From Hymenobacter convexus (lineage in GTDB: Bacteria > Bacteroidota > Bacteroidia > Cytophagales > Hymenobacteraceae), in contig NZ_JAUQON010000006.1 of the NCBI RefSeq assembly GCF_030580955.1, positions 1 through 64,000 of the forward strand: a stretch of 64,000 nt of DNA, read 5' to 3'. Made by a program: the position numbers and the translations under genes. How positions within the stretch are numbered: the stretch's first letter is position 1; each line of letters begins with the position of its first letter. The notes below the pieces were generated by a model. The model saw only the letters and a program-made list of their open reading frames with translations. It was not told the DNA's origin and did not search any database. Below, one piece after another: positions 52,416 through 62,023 of this stretch.

Positions 52416-55400
52416 ATGAGAAGAACCTTACTCCTCTTTTTGGCCCTGCTGCTGGTGCTGACGTGCCACACCGTGCGGGCCCAGGACCGCACGGTGACCG
52501 GCACCGTGGCAGGCTCCGACGGCGCTTCGATTCCGGGCGTGACGGTGCTTGTGAAAGGCACCAAGCTCGGCACCTCGACCGATGTCGAGGGCAAGTACTC
52601 CATCGCGGTGCCTCCAACGGCCAGCACGCTGGTTTTTTCCTATGTGGGCTACGCCACGCAGGAACTGGCCATCGGCAACAAATCGACCATCAATGTTGGC
52701 TTGGTGACCGATGCCAAAGGCCTCGACGAAGTGGTAGTGGTGGGCTACGGCACCCAGCTACGCCGCGACCTGACCGGCAACGTGGCCACCATTACCGGCA
52801 AAGAAATTGCCACGGCTCCGGTGCAAAGCTTCGACCAGGCCTTGCAGGGCCGCGCGCCGGGCGTAAACATCACCACCCCCAACGGCGTGCTCAACAACCC
52901 GCCCGTTATCCGCATCCGCGGGGTAAATTCTATCAACCTGAGCTCGGCGCCGCTGGTGGTGATTGACGGCATTCCGGCGTTCAGCGGCAACTCGTCGGCG
53001 GTGGGCAGCGTGCCAAACAACCCGCTGAGCAACCTGAACCCGGCCGACATTGAAAGCATGGAAGTGCTGAAAGATGCCTCGGCTACGGCCATTTACGGCT
53101 CGCGGGCGGCCGGTGGGGTCATCCTCGTTACCACCAAGAAGGGCCGCAAGGGCCAGAGCCACGTCAGCTACGACACGTGGGTGGGCTGGACCAAGCCGGT
53201 GCGCCTCTACAACGTGCTGGGCGCCCAAGACTACGTGAACATCAAAAACGAAGCCGTGCGCAACCTGAACGCCAACCGCGTGGCCATCGGGGCGGCCGGC
53301 TCCAACATCGAGGGCTTCAAGTTGGCCGACGCCAACGGCAATGCCTACGACACCCGCTGGTACGACTACATCTACCGCACGGGCTTCTCGCAGTCGCATA
53401 ACCTGAACTTCTCGGGTGGCACGGAAAAGACGTCGTTTTACAGCTCGGTGGGCTACACCGACCAGAAAGGCATGCTGGTGGGCAACAGCTTCAAGCGCAT
53501 CTCGGCCCGCCTGAACGTGGACCATAAGGTGTTTGACCGGCTAACGGTGGGCATGCGCGTGGGCTATTCGAGCACCCGCAACGCGTCGCCCAACTCGGGC
53601 TCGGTGGGCGAAGGCGCCTTTGGCACGGCCGGTCTGGGCCGCTTGCCGCTGGTGCTGCCCCCCAACATTCCGGCTTACAACGCCGACGGCACCCCCGCAA
53701 CCAACGGCGCCGGCATCGGGGCCGGGCCCAACATCAACCCCACCACGGGGGCCGCGCTGCTGCCGGGCTACTACAACCCGGTAGTGGACCTGGACAACAA
53801 CTACTTCAATTCCGATGGCAGCCAGATTGAAGGCAGCGTGTATGCCGACGTGGAGCTTGCCAAGGGTCTGCACGTGCGCAGCACGGTAGGTTTGAACAAC
53901 ATTTCCTTCGAAGACAAGTCGTTTTACACGGCGCTGGCCGGCGATGGCTACTCCACCGTGGGTTCGGCGAGCAACTACTACCGCACCAACAAGCGCTGGA
54001 ACTGGCAGAACACCGCGCAGTACGACCACACGTTTGGCGAAAAGCACAACCTGTCGGTGCTGCTGGGCAACGAGCAGCAGGCCACCGACATTCAGCGCTG
54101 GGGCGCTACCCGGACGGGCGTAGCCGACCCGCTTTTCAACACCTTCCAGGGCAACTTCACCAACATTGCGGCGGCAGGCAACTACCAGGGTACTAACTAC
54201 CTGGTGTCGTTTTTCGGGCGTCTCAACTATAACTACGACCGCAAGTATCTGGCCAGCCTCACCGTGCGCCGCGACGGCTACTCGGCTTTCGTGAAAAAGT
54301 ACGGCAACTTTTACGGCGCCTCGTTGGGCTACGTGGTGTCGGAAGAAGATTTCTGGAAAAACTCCTCGTTTGCCCAGGCGTTTTCGTTCCTGAAGCTGAC
54401 CGGCAGCTACGGCAGCGTGGGCAACAACCAGGGCATCGACGACTTTGCGTTTCTTTCCTCCTACTCCTCGGGGTATTACGGCGCTAATTCTTCGCTGTAC
54501 TTCGCCAACGCCGCCAACAGCAACCTGACCTGGGAGGTGAGCAAGAAAACTGACGTCGGCTTGTCATTTGGCTTTTTGCAGGACCGCCTGCGGGGTGATT
54601 TCGCCTACTACCGCAACCTCGTGGACGGGCTGATTTTGAGTGCCCCGCAAGCACCATCGAAGGGCATTCCCAGCACGACGCTCAACAACACCATCCTGGC
54701 CAACGTGGGCTCGATGCAAAACACGGGCATTGAGCTGAATCTCACCTTCAATGCCATTCAGAACAAGGCCTTTACCTGGACGGTGAGCGGCAACGTCACC
54801 ACGCTGAAAAACCGCGTTCTGACCCTGGCTAGCGAAGGCCAGCGCATCGGCACGCCCTCCTCGGGCGGCCTCGAAACGTCGAACTACACCGAAGTGGGCC
54901 ATTCGATTGGCGAAATTCTGGCCGTTCCCTCGCTGGGCGTCGACCCGCGCAACGGCCGCCGCATGCTGCAACGGGCCGATGGCTCGGTGGTGGAATACAA
55001 CCACCAGGGCACCACGGGCGTGGGCTCGACGGGCTGGACCACTATGGACGGCGCGAACGTGCCGGCCCCCACGCAGCTGGCCGACGGCAAGTACTACGGC
55101 CCCGTGCTGCCAACCTACTACGGCGGCCTCGACAACACGTTCCGCTACCAGGGCTTTGATTTGGGCGTGTTCGTGCAGTTTTCAGGCGGCAACTACATCT
55201 ACAACGGCACCAATGCCGGCCTGCACGACCAGCGCTTCTGGAACAACAAATCGGACATCCTCGACCACTGGACGGCTGACAATACCGGCGCCAAATGGCC
55301 GCGGGTGGTGTATGGCGACAACGTGTCGAACGGCTCGACCATCGTGATGTCGTCGAACGTGGAAAAGGGTGATTTTGCCCGTTTGCGCCAGGTGTCGCTC

Positions 55401-55613
55401 GGCTACAATTTCGGCCAGACGCTGCTCAGCCGCGTGAACGTGGCCAGCGCCCGCCTCTACGTGCAAGTGCAAAACGCTGCCCTCGTGACCAAGTACTCGG
55501 GCATCGACCCCGAGATTTCCACCAACGGCGCCAACAATGCCGCCGCCGGCGTCGACCGCAACTCGGTGGGCCAGGCCCGCACCTACACCGTTGGCTTCAA
55601 CATTGGCTTCTAA
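52416..55613 (+). CDS. SusC/RagA family TonB-linked outer membrane protein
   Basis: The product is 1065 residues with signal peptide MRRTLLLFLALLLVLTCHTVRAQ. A CarboxypepD_reg-like domain (about 25-105) with GSDGASIPGVTVLVKGT is followed by a plug (EVVVVGYGTQLRRDLTGN; LQGRAPGVNI; MEVLKDASATAIYGSRAAGGVI). The large beta barrel runs to the C-terminal aromatic YTVGFNIGF. It imports glycans or peptides through the outer membrane with energy from TonB. The partner SusD gene follows 13 bp later. Confidence 0.95.
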   Translation: MRRTLLLFLALLLVLTCHTVRAQDRTVTGTVAGSDGASIPGVTVLVKGTKLGTSTDVEGKYSIAVPPTASTLVFSYVGYATQELAIGNKSTINVGLVTDAKGLDEVVVVGYGTQLRRDLTGNVATITGKEIATAPVQSFDQALQGRAPGVNITTPNGVLNNPPVIRIRGVNSINLSSAPLVVIDGIPAFSGNSSAVGSVPNNPLSNLNPADIESMEVLKDASATAIYGSRAAGGVILVTTKKGRKGQSHVSYDTWVGWTKPVRLYNVLGAQDYVNIKNEAVRNLNANRVAIGAAGSNIEGFKLADANGNAYDTRWYDYIYRTGFSQSHNLNFSGGTEKTSFYSSVGYTDQKGMLVGNSFKRISARLNVDHKVFDRLTVGMRVGYSSTRNASPNSGSVGEGAFGTAGLGRLPLVLPPNIPAYNADGTPATNGAGIGAGPNINPTTGAALLPGYYNPVVDLDNNYFNSDGSQIEGSVYADVELAKGLHVRSTVGLNNISFEDKSFYTALAGDGYSTVGSASNYYRTNKRWNWQNTAQYDHTFGEKHNLSVLLGNEQQATDIQRWGATRTGVADPLFNTFQGNFTNIAAAGNYQGTNYLVSFFGRLNYNYDRKYLASLTVRRDGYSAFVKKYGNFYGASLGYVVSEEDFWKNSSFAQAFSFLKLTGSYGSVGNNQGIDDFAFLSSYSSGYYGANSSLYFANAANSNLTWEVSKKTDVGLSFGFLQDRLRGDFAYYRNLVDGLILSAPQAPSKGIPSTTLNNTILANVGSMQNTGIELNLTFNAIQNKAFTWTVSGNVTTLKNRVLTLASEGQRIGTPSSGGLETSNYTEVGHSIGEILAVPSLGVDPRNGRRMLQRADGSVVEYNHQGTTGVGSTGWTTMDGANVPAPTQLADGKYYGPVLPTYYGGLDNTFRYQGFDLGVFVQFSGGNYIYNGTNAGLHDQRFWNNKSDILDHWTADNTGAKWPRVVYGDNVSNGSTIVMSSNVEKGDFARLRQVSLGYNFGQTLLSRVNVASARLYVQVQNAALVTKYSGIDPEISTNGANNAAAGVDRNSVGQARTYTVGFNIGF

Positions 55614-55626
55614 CCGACTATCTCCG

Positions 55627-57150
55627 ATGAACCGAATTATAACCAAAAAGGCCGCTTTGGCAGCTTGTGCAGCATTTCTGGCCCTGGGTACTTTCTCCTG
55701 CCGCCCCGACCTGCTGAACCCCACGCCGACTACTGCCTTTTCTGATAAAGTCGTTTTCGACACCCCGGCCCGCATTGCCCTGCAGGTGAACAACCTGTAC
55801 AGTTACACGAAGAGCGGCAGCTTTCTGGGCGGCCGGTACCAGATTTTCAGCGACATCCGGGCCAATGACTTCATCAACCGCACATCGAACGGCGTGACAG
55901 GGCAGAGCGTGTGGAACCACACCCTCACCGAAGCGTCCCAGAACGACGTTATCAACACCTGGGGGGCCGGCTACGCTGCCATCAACCAAATCAACGTGTT
56001 TCTGGCCGGCATGGACGCCAACGCGGCCAAGTTTGTGGCGCCCACGTTCCCGACCGACTTTGGCACCACCGCCAACCAGTACCGGGGCGAGGCTCGGCTG
56101 CTGCGGGCGCTTTGCTACTACTCGCTGCTGCAGCTTTACGCCCGGCCTTACGCCGACGGCAACGGCAGCAAGCCCGGCCTGCCCCTGCGCCTGCGCGCCG
56201 AAACCGACGACACCGGCAACGACCTGGCTCGCAGCTCGGTGGCCGAAGTGTACGCCCAGATTCTGGCCGACCTGAACTTTGCCGAGCAGAACCTGCCGCT
56301 GACCTACGGCACCAGTGCCGCCGCCAGCACCCTGAACACGACCCGCGCTCACCGCAACACGGCCATTGCCCTGAAAACCCGGGTGTATCTGAGCATGGGC
56401 CAGTATGCCAACGTCATCACCGAAGCCAACAAGATTGTGCCCGCTGCAGCGCCCTTCACGGCTGCCACGGGGGTGCCCAACTCCCTGAACGCCTCCGTTG
56501 CCGCCGTATTTGCCGTGCCGCAGGAAACCACGGAGAGCATCCTGAGCTTCCCCTTCACGGCACAGGACCCGCCCGGAACCCAAAACCAGCTGGCCTACTA
56601 CTTCCTACCTACCTCGTTGGGTGGCGGCGGTGAGTACGGCTTGAATACCGCCGCGGGCGGCATTCTGGCAAACCCGGCTTTTGCCGCTACTGATGCGCGC
56701 CGCACCAGCTTTGTGGCGGTGGTGACTACGGGGACTTCCTCCGAATCCTTCCTCAAGAAGTACCCCACGGGCTCGCCCTACACCGACAAAGCGCCCGCCA
56801 TTCGCTACGCCGAGGTGCTGCTGAGCCTGGCCGAAGCCCGCGTGCGCTCCACTAACACCATCGACCCGCAGGCGCTGCTACTGCTCAACGCGGTGCGGGG
56901 CCGCTCGAATGCGGCCGGCGTTTACACGGCTGCCAGCTTCACGTCGGCGGCCGCCATGGCTGATGCCATTGTGCTGGAACGGCGCATTGAGTTTCTGGGT
57001 GAAGGCATTCGCAACCATGACCTGATGCGCTTGCTGGCGACGATTCCGGCCAAAAGCTCCGTACCGGCCATCGACCCCACCAACACCATCTACGTGTGGC
57101 CAATTCCCTCGACCGAGCTGGCTACCAACAAACTGATGACGCGCAACTAG
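55627..57150 (+). CDS. SusD/RagB family nutrient-binding outer membrane lipoprotein
   Basis: The product is 507 residues. The signal peptide ends in LGTFSC with the lipidated C25. TPR-like helices in YRGEARLLRALCYYSLLQLYARPY and the C-terminal SusD region with RYAEVLLSLAEARVRS and ERRIEFLGEGIRNHDLMR are typical. It caps the SusC barrel and binds the ligand. No glycoside hydrolase or other degradation gene is nearby, so the substrate is open. Confidence 0.95.
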   Translation: MNRIITKKAALAACAAFLALGTFSCRPDLLNPTPTTAFSDKVVFDTPARIALQVNNLYSYTKSGSFLGGRYQIFSDIRANDFINRTSNGVTGQSVWNHTLTEASQNDVINTWGAGYAAINQINVFLAGMDANAAKFVAPTFPTDFGTTANQYRGEARLLRALCYYSLLQLYARPYADGNGSKPGLPLRLRAETDDTGNDLARSSVAEVYAQILADLNFAEQNLPLTYGTSAAASTLNTTRAHRNTAIALKTRVYLSMGQYANVITEANKIVPAAAPFTAATGVPNSLNASVAAVFAVPQETTESILSFPFTAQDPPGTQNQLAYYFLPTSLGGGGEYGLNTAAGGILANPAFAATDARRTSFVAVVTTGTSSESFLKKYPTGSPYTDKAPAIRYAEVLLSLAEARVRSTNTIDPQALLLLNAVRGRSNAAGVYTAASFTSAAAMADAIVLERRIEFLGEGIRNHDLMRLLATIPAKSSVPAIDPTNTIYVWPIPSTELATNKLMTRN

Positions 57151-57174
57151 GCGCCCGTAAGCTTCGGCTGCAAC

Positions 57175-57219
57175 CGCAAAAAAGCGGCTTGCCCAGACTG
57201 GGCAAGCCGCTTTTTTGCG
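57175..57219. terminator. Bidirectional terminator after the SusD gene
   Basis: A perfect 22-bp stem (57175-57196 with 57198-57219) contains A6/T6 runs in its arms. It lies between convergent genes and can serve both. Confidence 0.85.
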
Positions 57220-57239
57220 TTCTGATGCAGGCTATTTTT

Positions 57240-57959
57240 CTACGCGCTGGCGGCCAGGTGGGCGTGGTCGCGCAGCACGGTTTGGAGGAAGGGCCCATCC
57301 TGCAAATCAGTACGAATGCCGGTGATTTCCTTCACCTTGTTGGCTACTTCGTTGAGTACCTCGTAGTTGCCGCGGGCACTGGCTTGCTGCACCAGTTGGC
57401 GCACCAAGGCCACGTCGTGGTCGGCGAGCAGGGCGGCTTGTGGAAATACCGGCTGGTAGCCGGCAATGGGGCTGAGGCCGGGGGCCAGCGGCGACGTAGC
57501 CAGCGGACGCACTTTCACCACGGTGGTGCCGGCGGCCAGGTCGCCGAGGCGCTGCCCGCGCCCGTTGGCCGCGATGGTGATGATGGCCACGAGACCGCCA
57601 AACAAACCGGTATCGATGAGGCGCAGCAGCCAGCGTAGCAGGTAGTCGCCCACGCTGGGCGCGGTGCCGTCGAGGCGCATCACCCGGATGTCGCGGGCCC
57701 GCTTACCAATGCTCTGGCCGTTGAAGAACACCTCACTGATAAGATGATAGAACACGTAGGGCACGCCAATCGCCAACCCCAGCCCTACCGAGGCGGCATT
57801 GCCCTGGAGGCTCAGCCCGGAGTACACCAGCCCGCAGGCAAATATCCAGGCCCCGAGCACGAGATAGTCGAGAATGGCGGCCACGATGCGGTCGCCGAGG
57901 CTGGCGACTTCGTATTCGAGCGAAACGTTTTGGGCAGTGTGGACGCGGACGGTGGCCAT
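57240..57959 (-). CDS. RDD family membrane protein
   Basis: The product is 239 residues. The RDD domain begins with SLEYEVASLGDRIVAAILDYLVLGAWIF (the Arg-Asp pair) and has IGKRARDIRVMRLDG. About three to four membrane helices occupy residues 25-145. A soluble C-terminal segment of about 85 residues follows. Its function is unclear; some relatives affect ion or metabolite transport. It is divergent from the SpoIIM gene, a common Bacteroidota arrangement. Confidence 0.88.
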   Translation of the reverse strand: MATVRVHTAQNVSLEYEVASLGDRIVAAILDYLVLGAWIFACGLVYSGLSLQGNAASVGLGLAIGVPYVFYHLISEVFFNGQSIGKRARDIRVMRLDGTAPSVGDYLLRWLLRLIDTGLFGGLVAIITIAANGRGQRLGDLAAGTTVVKVRPLATSPLAPGLSPIAGYQPVFPQAALLADHDVALVRQLVQQASARGNYEVLNEVANKVKEITGIRTDLQDGPFLQTVLRDHAHLAASA

Positions 57960-58090
57960 GCGGTAGCAATTGGAATTTCGAACGAAGAAACGGGAAAACC
58001 GGCGCCGCGCAAAACTTCGCCGCTGCCCGCTTCGGCGCGGGTAGTTTGGTAACGACGGCTTCCTATCTTTAAGGCCTTCAATTCTGAACC

Positions 58091-59050
58091 ATGCGAGAAG
58101 CCGTTTTTTTGCGCCAGAACCAAGTGCGCTGGCAGCAGTACGAAAAGCGGCCCCAGGTGGGCCCCGACGAGCTGGCTGCCCGCTTTGTGGCCCTCACCGA
58201 CGACCTGGCCTACGCCCAAACCTTCTACCCCACCTCGCCCACCACGGCCTACCTCAACGGGCTGGCCGGCAAGGTGCACCAGCGCCTCTACGCCAACAAG
58301 CGCCAGGACCACGGCCGCTTCGCTCGCTTCTGGGCCGTGGAGTTGCCGCTGGTGGTGGCGCGGCACCACCGCACACTGGCCTTCACGGCGCTCATCTTTC
58401 TGGTGTTCACGGCCCTGGGCGCGCTTTCGGCGGCTTATGACGACTCGTTTGTGCGCGTTATCCTCGGCGATGGCTACGTGAACCAGACCATCGAAAACAT
58501 CCGCAAAGGCGACCCCATGGCGGTGTATAAGAAGGAGGGCGAAACACTAATGTTTCTGGGCATTACGGCCAACAACATTTATGTGGCCCTGATGACGTTC
58601 GTGATGGGCGTCACGCTGGGCGGGGGCACGCTGTATATGATGTTTAAGAATGCGTTGATGCTGGGCGCGTTCCAGTATTTTTTCCACCACTACCACGTGC
58701 TGAAGGCCTCGGTGCTTACCATCTGGATTCACGGCACGCTGGAGATTTCGGCCATCGTCGTGGCCGGGGCGGCGGGGTTTGTCATGGCGCGGGGCATCCT
58801 GTTTCCGGGCACATTCAGCCGGGCCGAAGCCTTCCGGCTAGCCGCGCGCGACGGCCTGAAAATCGCCATTGGGCTGGTGCCCATTTTTGTGGTGGCCGGC
58901 TTTCTGGAAGGCTTCGTGACGCGCCACACCGAAATGCCGCTGGCCGCCAGCTTGGGCATTATTGGCACGTCGGCGGCCTTCATCGGCTGGTATTTCGGGC
59001 TCTACCCGCGCCAGCTGGCACGGCGGCAAGCCCTGGTTTCTTCCACTTAG
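58091..59050 (+). CDS. Stage II sporulation protein M (DUF95) family membrane protein
   Basis: The product is 319 residues with about five membrane segments. MREAVFLRQNQVRWQQYE is the conserved start. The core contains ALMTFVMGVTLGGGTLYMMFKNALMLG and IWIHGTLEISAIVVAGAAG, typical of the SpoIIM/DUF95 fold. The name comes from Bacillus; it does not imply sporulation here. In Bacteroidota it belongs to a conserved cluster with RDD, MoxR and DUF58 genes. TATCTTTA just upstream is one base off a -7 box. Confidence 0.88.
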   Translation: MREAVFLRQNQVRWQQYEKRPQVGPDELAARFVALTDDLAYAQTFYPTSPTTAYLNGLAGKVHQRLYANKRQDHGRFARFWAVELPLVVARHHRTLAFTALIFLVFTALGALSAAYDDSFVRVILGDGYVNQTIENIRKGDPMAVYKKEGETLMFLGITANNIYVALMTFVMGVTLGGGTLYMMFKNALMLGAFQYFFHHYHVLKASVLTIWIHGTLEISAIVVAGAAGFVMARGILFPGTFSRAEAFRLAARDGLKIAIGLVPIFVVAGFLEGFVTRHTEMPLAASLGIIGTSAAFIGWYFGLYPRQLARRQALVSST

Positions 59051-59068
59051 GTTTCTCACGGGCTGCTC

Positions 59069-60025
59069 ATGCGTCTCCCTTTTACCCAGGCTGCTGATTT
59101 TTACCACGAGCGGGACTTCGGCCAGAAAATCTCGGCCACGCTGGAGTTCATCGGCGCCCACTGGCGGCCGCTGGGCCGGGTGCTGGCTTATGTGATGCTG
59201 CCCGTTCTGTTGGTCCGCAGCGTGTTGCAGGCCCTGATTCAGCGCTACCTGCCAGTGGTGTTTTCACGCCCGGCGCCCGACCAGTTTACCCGCCCCGGCG
59301 GCACAACGGAGTTGCAGGCCGGCTACTTAAAAAGCTTTTTCTTTTCGCCGGCCTACTGGCTCGGTTCGCTGGTTGGCTCCATTTCGTTTATTCTGCTGAT
59401 TTTAAGCCTTTATGGCTATGTGACGCTGCTGGCCCAGCGGCGCACGCCCGGCCCGGCGCCCACGGTGGCGGAGGTGTGGGCCGAAGTGCGCGGCAACTTA
59501 TTAAGCTCCTTCCTGTCGCTTTGGATGGTGGGTTTGCTCGTGGGGGCAAGCTTCTTTCTGCTGCTGGTTCCCGGGTTGTACCTCGGCGTTGTGTTGAGCC
59601 TGTTTTTCATCGTCCAGCTCAACGAAGGCCGCGGCTTTGGCGCCACGCTCAGCCGTTGCTGGCTCCTCGTGCGCGGCAAGTGGTGGTCGACGTTCGGCCT
59701 CATTGCCCTGGTGCTGCTACTCTACTATGTGGTCGTTGCAGGTGTTGGCGGCGTGGCAGTGCTGGCTTCGGGCGGGTTCTCGGCCATGTTGCAGGCCGCA
59801 CAAACCCGGTCGCCGCTGATGAGCGTGGTCATTGCCTGCATTGCCAGCCTTTCCACGCTGTTGCTTTACCCGCCGCTGCTGCTGGCGCTGGCTTTCCAGT
59901 ATTTCAACTTGGTGGAGCGCCACGAAGGCTCCGGCCTGCGCCTGCTGGTGGATACGCTGGGTAAAACCCCTGCCCCGCAGGTTCGCAGCGCCACCTACCA
60001 GCCCACCGACGAAGGCGAGTATTAA
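59069..60025 (+). CDS. Polytopic membrane protein, paralogue A
   Basis: The product is 318 residues with about six hydrophobic segments after a soluble start (DFYHERDFGQKISATLEFIGAHWRPL). RGKWWSTFGLIALVLLLYY and the C-terminal AFQYFNLVERHEGSGLRLL with ATYQPTDEGEY are shared with the next gene. It is not a family I can name with confidence. It probably works with the neighbouring SpoIIM-like and DUF4129 proteins. Confidence 0.7.
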   Translation: MRLPFTQAADFYHERDFGQKISATLEFIGAHWRPLGRVLAYVMLPVLLVRSVLQALIQRYLPVVFSRPAPDQFTRPGGTTELQAGYLKSFFFSPAYWLGSLVGSISFILLILSLYGYVTLLAQRRTPGPAPTVAEVWAEVRGNLLSSFLSLWMVGLLVGASFFLLLVPGLYLGVVLSLFFIVQLNEGRGFGATLSRCWLLVRGKWWSTFGLIALVLLLYYVVVAGVGGVAVLASGGFSAMLQAAQTRSPLMSVVIACIASLSTLLLYPPLLLALAFQYFNLVERHEGSGLRLLVDTLGKTPAPQVRSATYQPTDEGEY

Positions 60026-60100
60026 CCCTTGGCGGGTTCAGCCAGCCAACCGCCTTTCAGCCATTTCAACCATTTCAACGCACACTCCTACCTTTCGGTG

Positions 60101-61111
60101 ATGCCAGCAAAAAGCAGATTTACCCGCGAAGCCGACTTCCGGCGCGAGCGGGATTTTGGGGCCAAAGTCGGCGCTACCTTCGAGTTTGTGGTGGCCCAGT
60201 TTAAGCCGCTTATGAAGTGCCTGCTCTACTTTGTGCTGCCGGGTGCGCTGCTGGCAGGCATCGGCATGGGCCTCTTTATGAGCAAATTGCTGGGCATGCT
60301 ACCTAGTGGCCCCACTGGCCGCAACCGGCTGGGCGGGCCGGTGCAGATTGCGCAACAATACGACCCCACCAACCCCTTCGCCAATGCCACCGCCGTGCTG
60401 GGCATCGGCCTCACGGCGCTGGGCTTTCTGGCGGCGTTCATCCTGCTTTCGAGCACGGTGTACGGCTTTGTGCGCGTGCGCATGGCCACGCCGCCCGAAG
60501 AGCGGGTGGAGCCCGGCCGCGTGTGGGCCGTGGTGTGGGCCCGGCTGGGCCGCGTAATTGGCGCCTGGCTGCTCATCAGCATCATCATGGTGATTGGGAT
60601 GGGCGTGATTGGCGGCGCGCTGAGCCTCATCGGTCCGGGCTTCATCGTGCTGATGGGGCCCCTGCTGCTGTGGGTGGGCGTGTGCCTGTCGCTGTATTTC
60701 CCGGCCCTTTGGATGGAAGACGGCGGCGTGACAGCCGCTTTCCGCCGCTCGTTTTACCTGATAAAGGGCAAATGGTGGTCGACGCTGGGTTTGTATTTGA
60801 TAATCAGCTTTATCACGGGCGTCATCAATTATCTGTTCATCATTCCCTTCTATGCCTTGATGATGAGCAAGGTCTTGCTGCACTGGGAGTTCGACATGGA
60901 GCTGCTGAGCGTGGCGGCCATGAGCTTTTACGCCCTGGGCTGGGTGTTCACGGCGGTGCTGCCGCTGGTGGCCATGCTGTTCCAGTACTTCAACCTGGTG
61001 GAGCGCCGCGAGGGCGTGGGCCTGCGCCAGCTGATAAGCCAGTTGGGCCAAACCACGGCGCCGCAGGTGAGCAGCGCCACCTATCGCCCCGACGAGGAGG
61101 GCGAATACTAG
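60101..61111 (+). CDS. Polytopic membrane protein, paralogue B
   Basis: The product is 336 residues and clearly homologous to the preceding gene: ADFRRERDFGAKVGATFEFVVAQFKPL, KGKWWSTLGLYLIIS, LFQYFNLVERREGVGLRQL and the end SSATYRPDEEGEY. About six membrane helices are predicted by eye. The ATG at 60101 lies 4 bases after TACCTTTC (one base off a -7 box). The earlier ATG at 60029 adds no conserved sequence. Confidence 0.7.
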   Translation: MPAKSRFTREADFRRERDFGAKVGATFEFVVAQFKPLMKCLLYFVLPGALLAGIGMGLFMSKLLGMLPSGPTGRNRLGGPVQIAQQYDPTNPFANATAVLGIGLTALGFLAAFILLSSTVYGFVRVRMATPPEERVEPGRVWAVVWARLGRVIGAWLLISIIMVIGMGVIGGALSLIGPGFIVLMGPLLLWVGVCLSLYFPALWMEDGGVTAAFRRSFYLIKGKWWSTLGLYLIISFITGVINYLFIIPFYALMMSKVLLHWEFDMELLSVAAMSFYALGWVFTAVLPLVAMLFQYFNLVERREGVGLRQLISQLGQTTAPQVSSATYRPDEEGEY

Positions 61112-61122
61112 CGCCCGGCGGC

Positions 61123-61130
61123 TAGCTTTG
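61123..61130 (+). promoter_or_regulatory. -7 box of the DUF4129 gene
   Basis: TAGCTTTG matches TAnnTTTG, 30 bases before the TTG start at 61160. It suggests a promoter within the cluster. Confidence 0.45.
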
Positions 61131-61159
61131 GCGAAATTATAACCGATTGATTACGGCCG

Positions 61160-62023
61160 TTGTCTGTTTTTGGCGTGCGTGAGTCCCTGGGAAAGCTTGT
61201 ATTGACGAAGGGCAGCCGGCCGGGTGGCCGCGTGGCCCGGCGCCTGCTGCTGGCCGGGTGCCTGCTGGCGGCTGGCTTGGGCACTCAGGCGGCGCCCAAG
61301 CCGACGCCTGGGCCGAAAACCGCGCAGGCCGAATTTCGCCCGAAGCCGCTGCCGCCCGACCGCACCACGGCCCTGCCCTCGCGCCACCTCGACGCGGCCC
61401 GCCTGCGCGAGCTGGCCAGCCAGCGCGATTTCCGCTACGAAGAGCCCAGCGCCAGCACCGACGGTTGGGCGGCCTTTTGGGCGCGCATCTGGCGCTGGCT
61501 GGGCAGCTTGTTCGACACGCCCACCGGCCGCCTGAGCTGGAAATACGGCGTGTACGCGGTGGTCCTGGCCTTGCTGGTGTATGCCGTGCTCAAGCTGATG
61601 CAGGTGGACGTGACGGCCGCCTTCGGGCGCTCGGGCCGGCGCGGGCAGTTGGCCTACGACACGGCTTCGGAGAATATTCACGAAGTGGACTTCCGCACTC
61701 GTATTGCCGAGGCCGAGGCCGCCGGCAACTTCCGCCTGGCCACCCGCCTGGGCTACCTCGAAGTGCTGAAGCACCTGACCGATGGCGGCTTTATTCAATG
61801 GCAGCCCGACAAAACCAACCACGCCTACCTGGCGGAGCTGGCGGCCGGGCCGTTGCGCGAGGCTTTCCGCGGGGCTACGCGCGAGTTTGAGTACGTGTGG
61901 TACGGCGACCTGCGCCTCAATGCCGTGCTTTACCAACAGGCCCGCGCCAGCCAGCGCGCCGTGAGTAGCCTGCTCGCGGGCCGCCCGGCGTCCGTTTCGG
62001 CCTCTATTCCCCAGCCCGCCTGA
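61160..62023 (+). CDS. DUF4129 domain-containing protein
   Basis: The product is 287 residues if the TTG at 61160 is used. A GTG at 61232 would give a cleaner signal peptide (VARRLLLAGCLLAAGLG). One central membrane helix (about 130-150) separates an N-terminal linker from the DUF4129 domain, with RIAEAEAAGNFRLATRLGYLEVLKHL. The function is unknown; such domains often sit by MoxR-DUF58 systems. The TGATG overlap couples it to the next gene. Confidence 0.8.
   Translation: MSVFGVRESLGKLVLTKGSRPGGRVARRLLLAGCLLAAGLGTQAAPKPTPGPKTAQAEFRPKPLPPDRTTALPSRHLDAARLRELASQRDFRYEEPSASTDGWAAFWARIWRWLGSLFDTPTGRLSWKYGVYAVVLALLVYAVLKLMQVDVTAAFGRSGRRGQLAYDTASENIHEVDFRTRIAEAEAAGNFRLATRLGYLEVLKHLTDGGFIQWQPDKTNHAYLAELAAGPLREAFRGATREFEYVWYGDLRLNAVLYQQARASQRAVSSLLAGRPASVSASIPQPA

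Noticed and set aside
52416..57150. SusC/SusD as a full polysaccharide utilisation locus
   Set aside because: No carbohydrate-active enzyme, sensor or transporter genes are adjacent, so only an orphan uptake pair is supported.
58091..59050. SpoIIM as evidence for sporulation
   Set aside because: The DUF95 family is common in non-sporulating Bacteroidota and no other sporulation gene is present.
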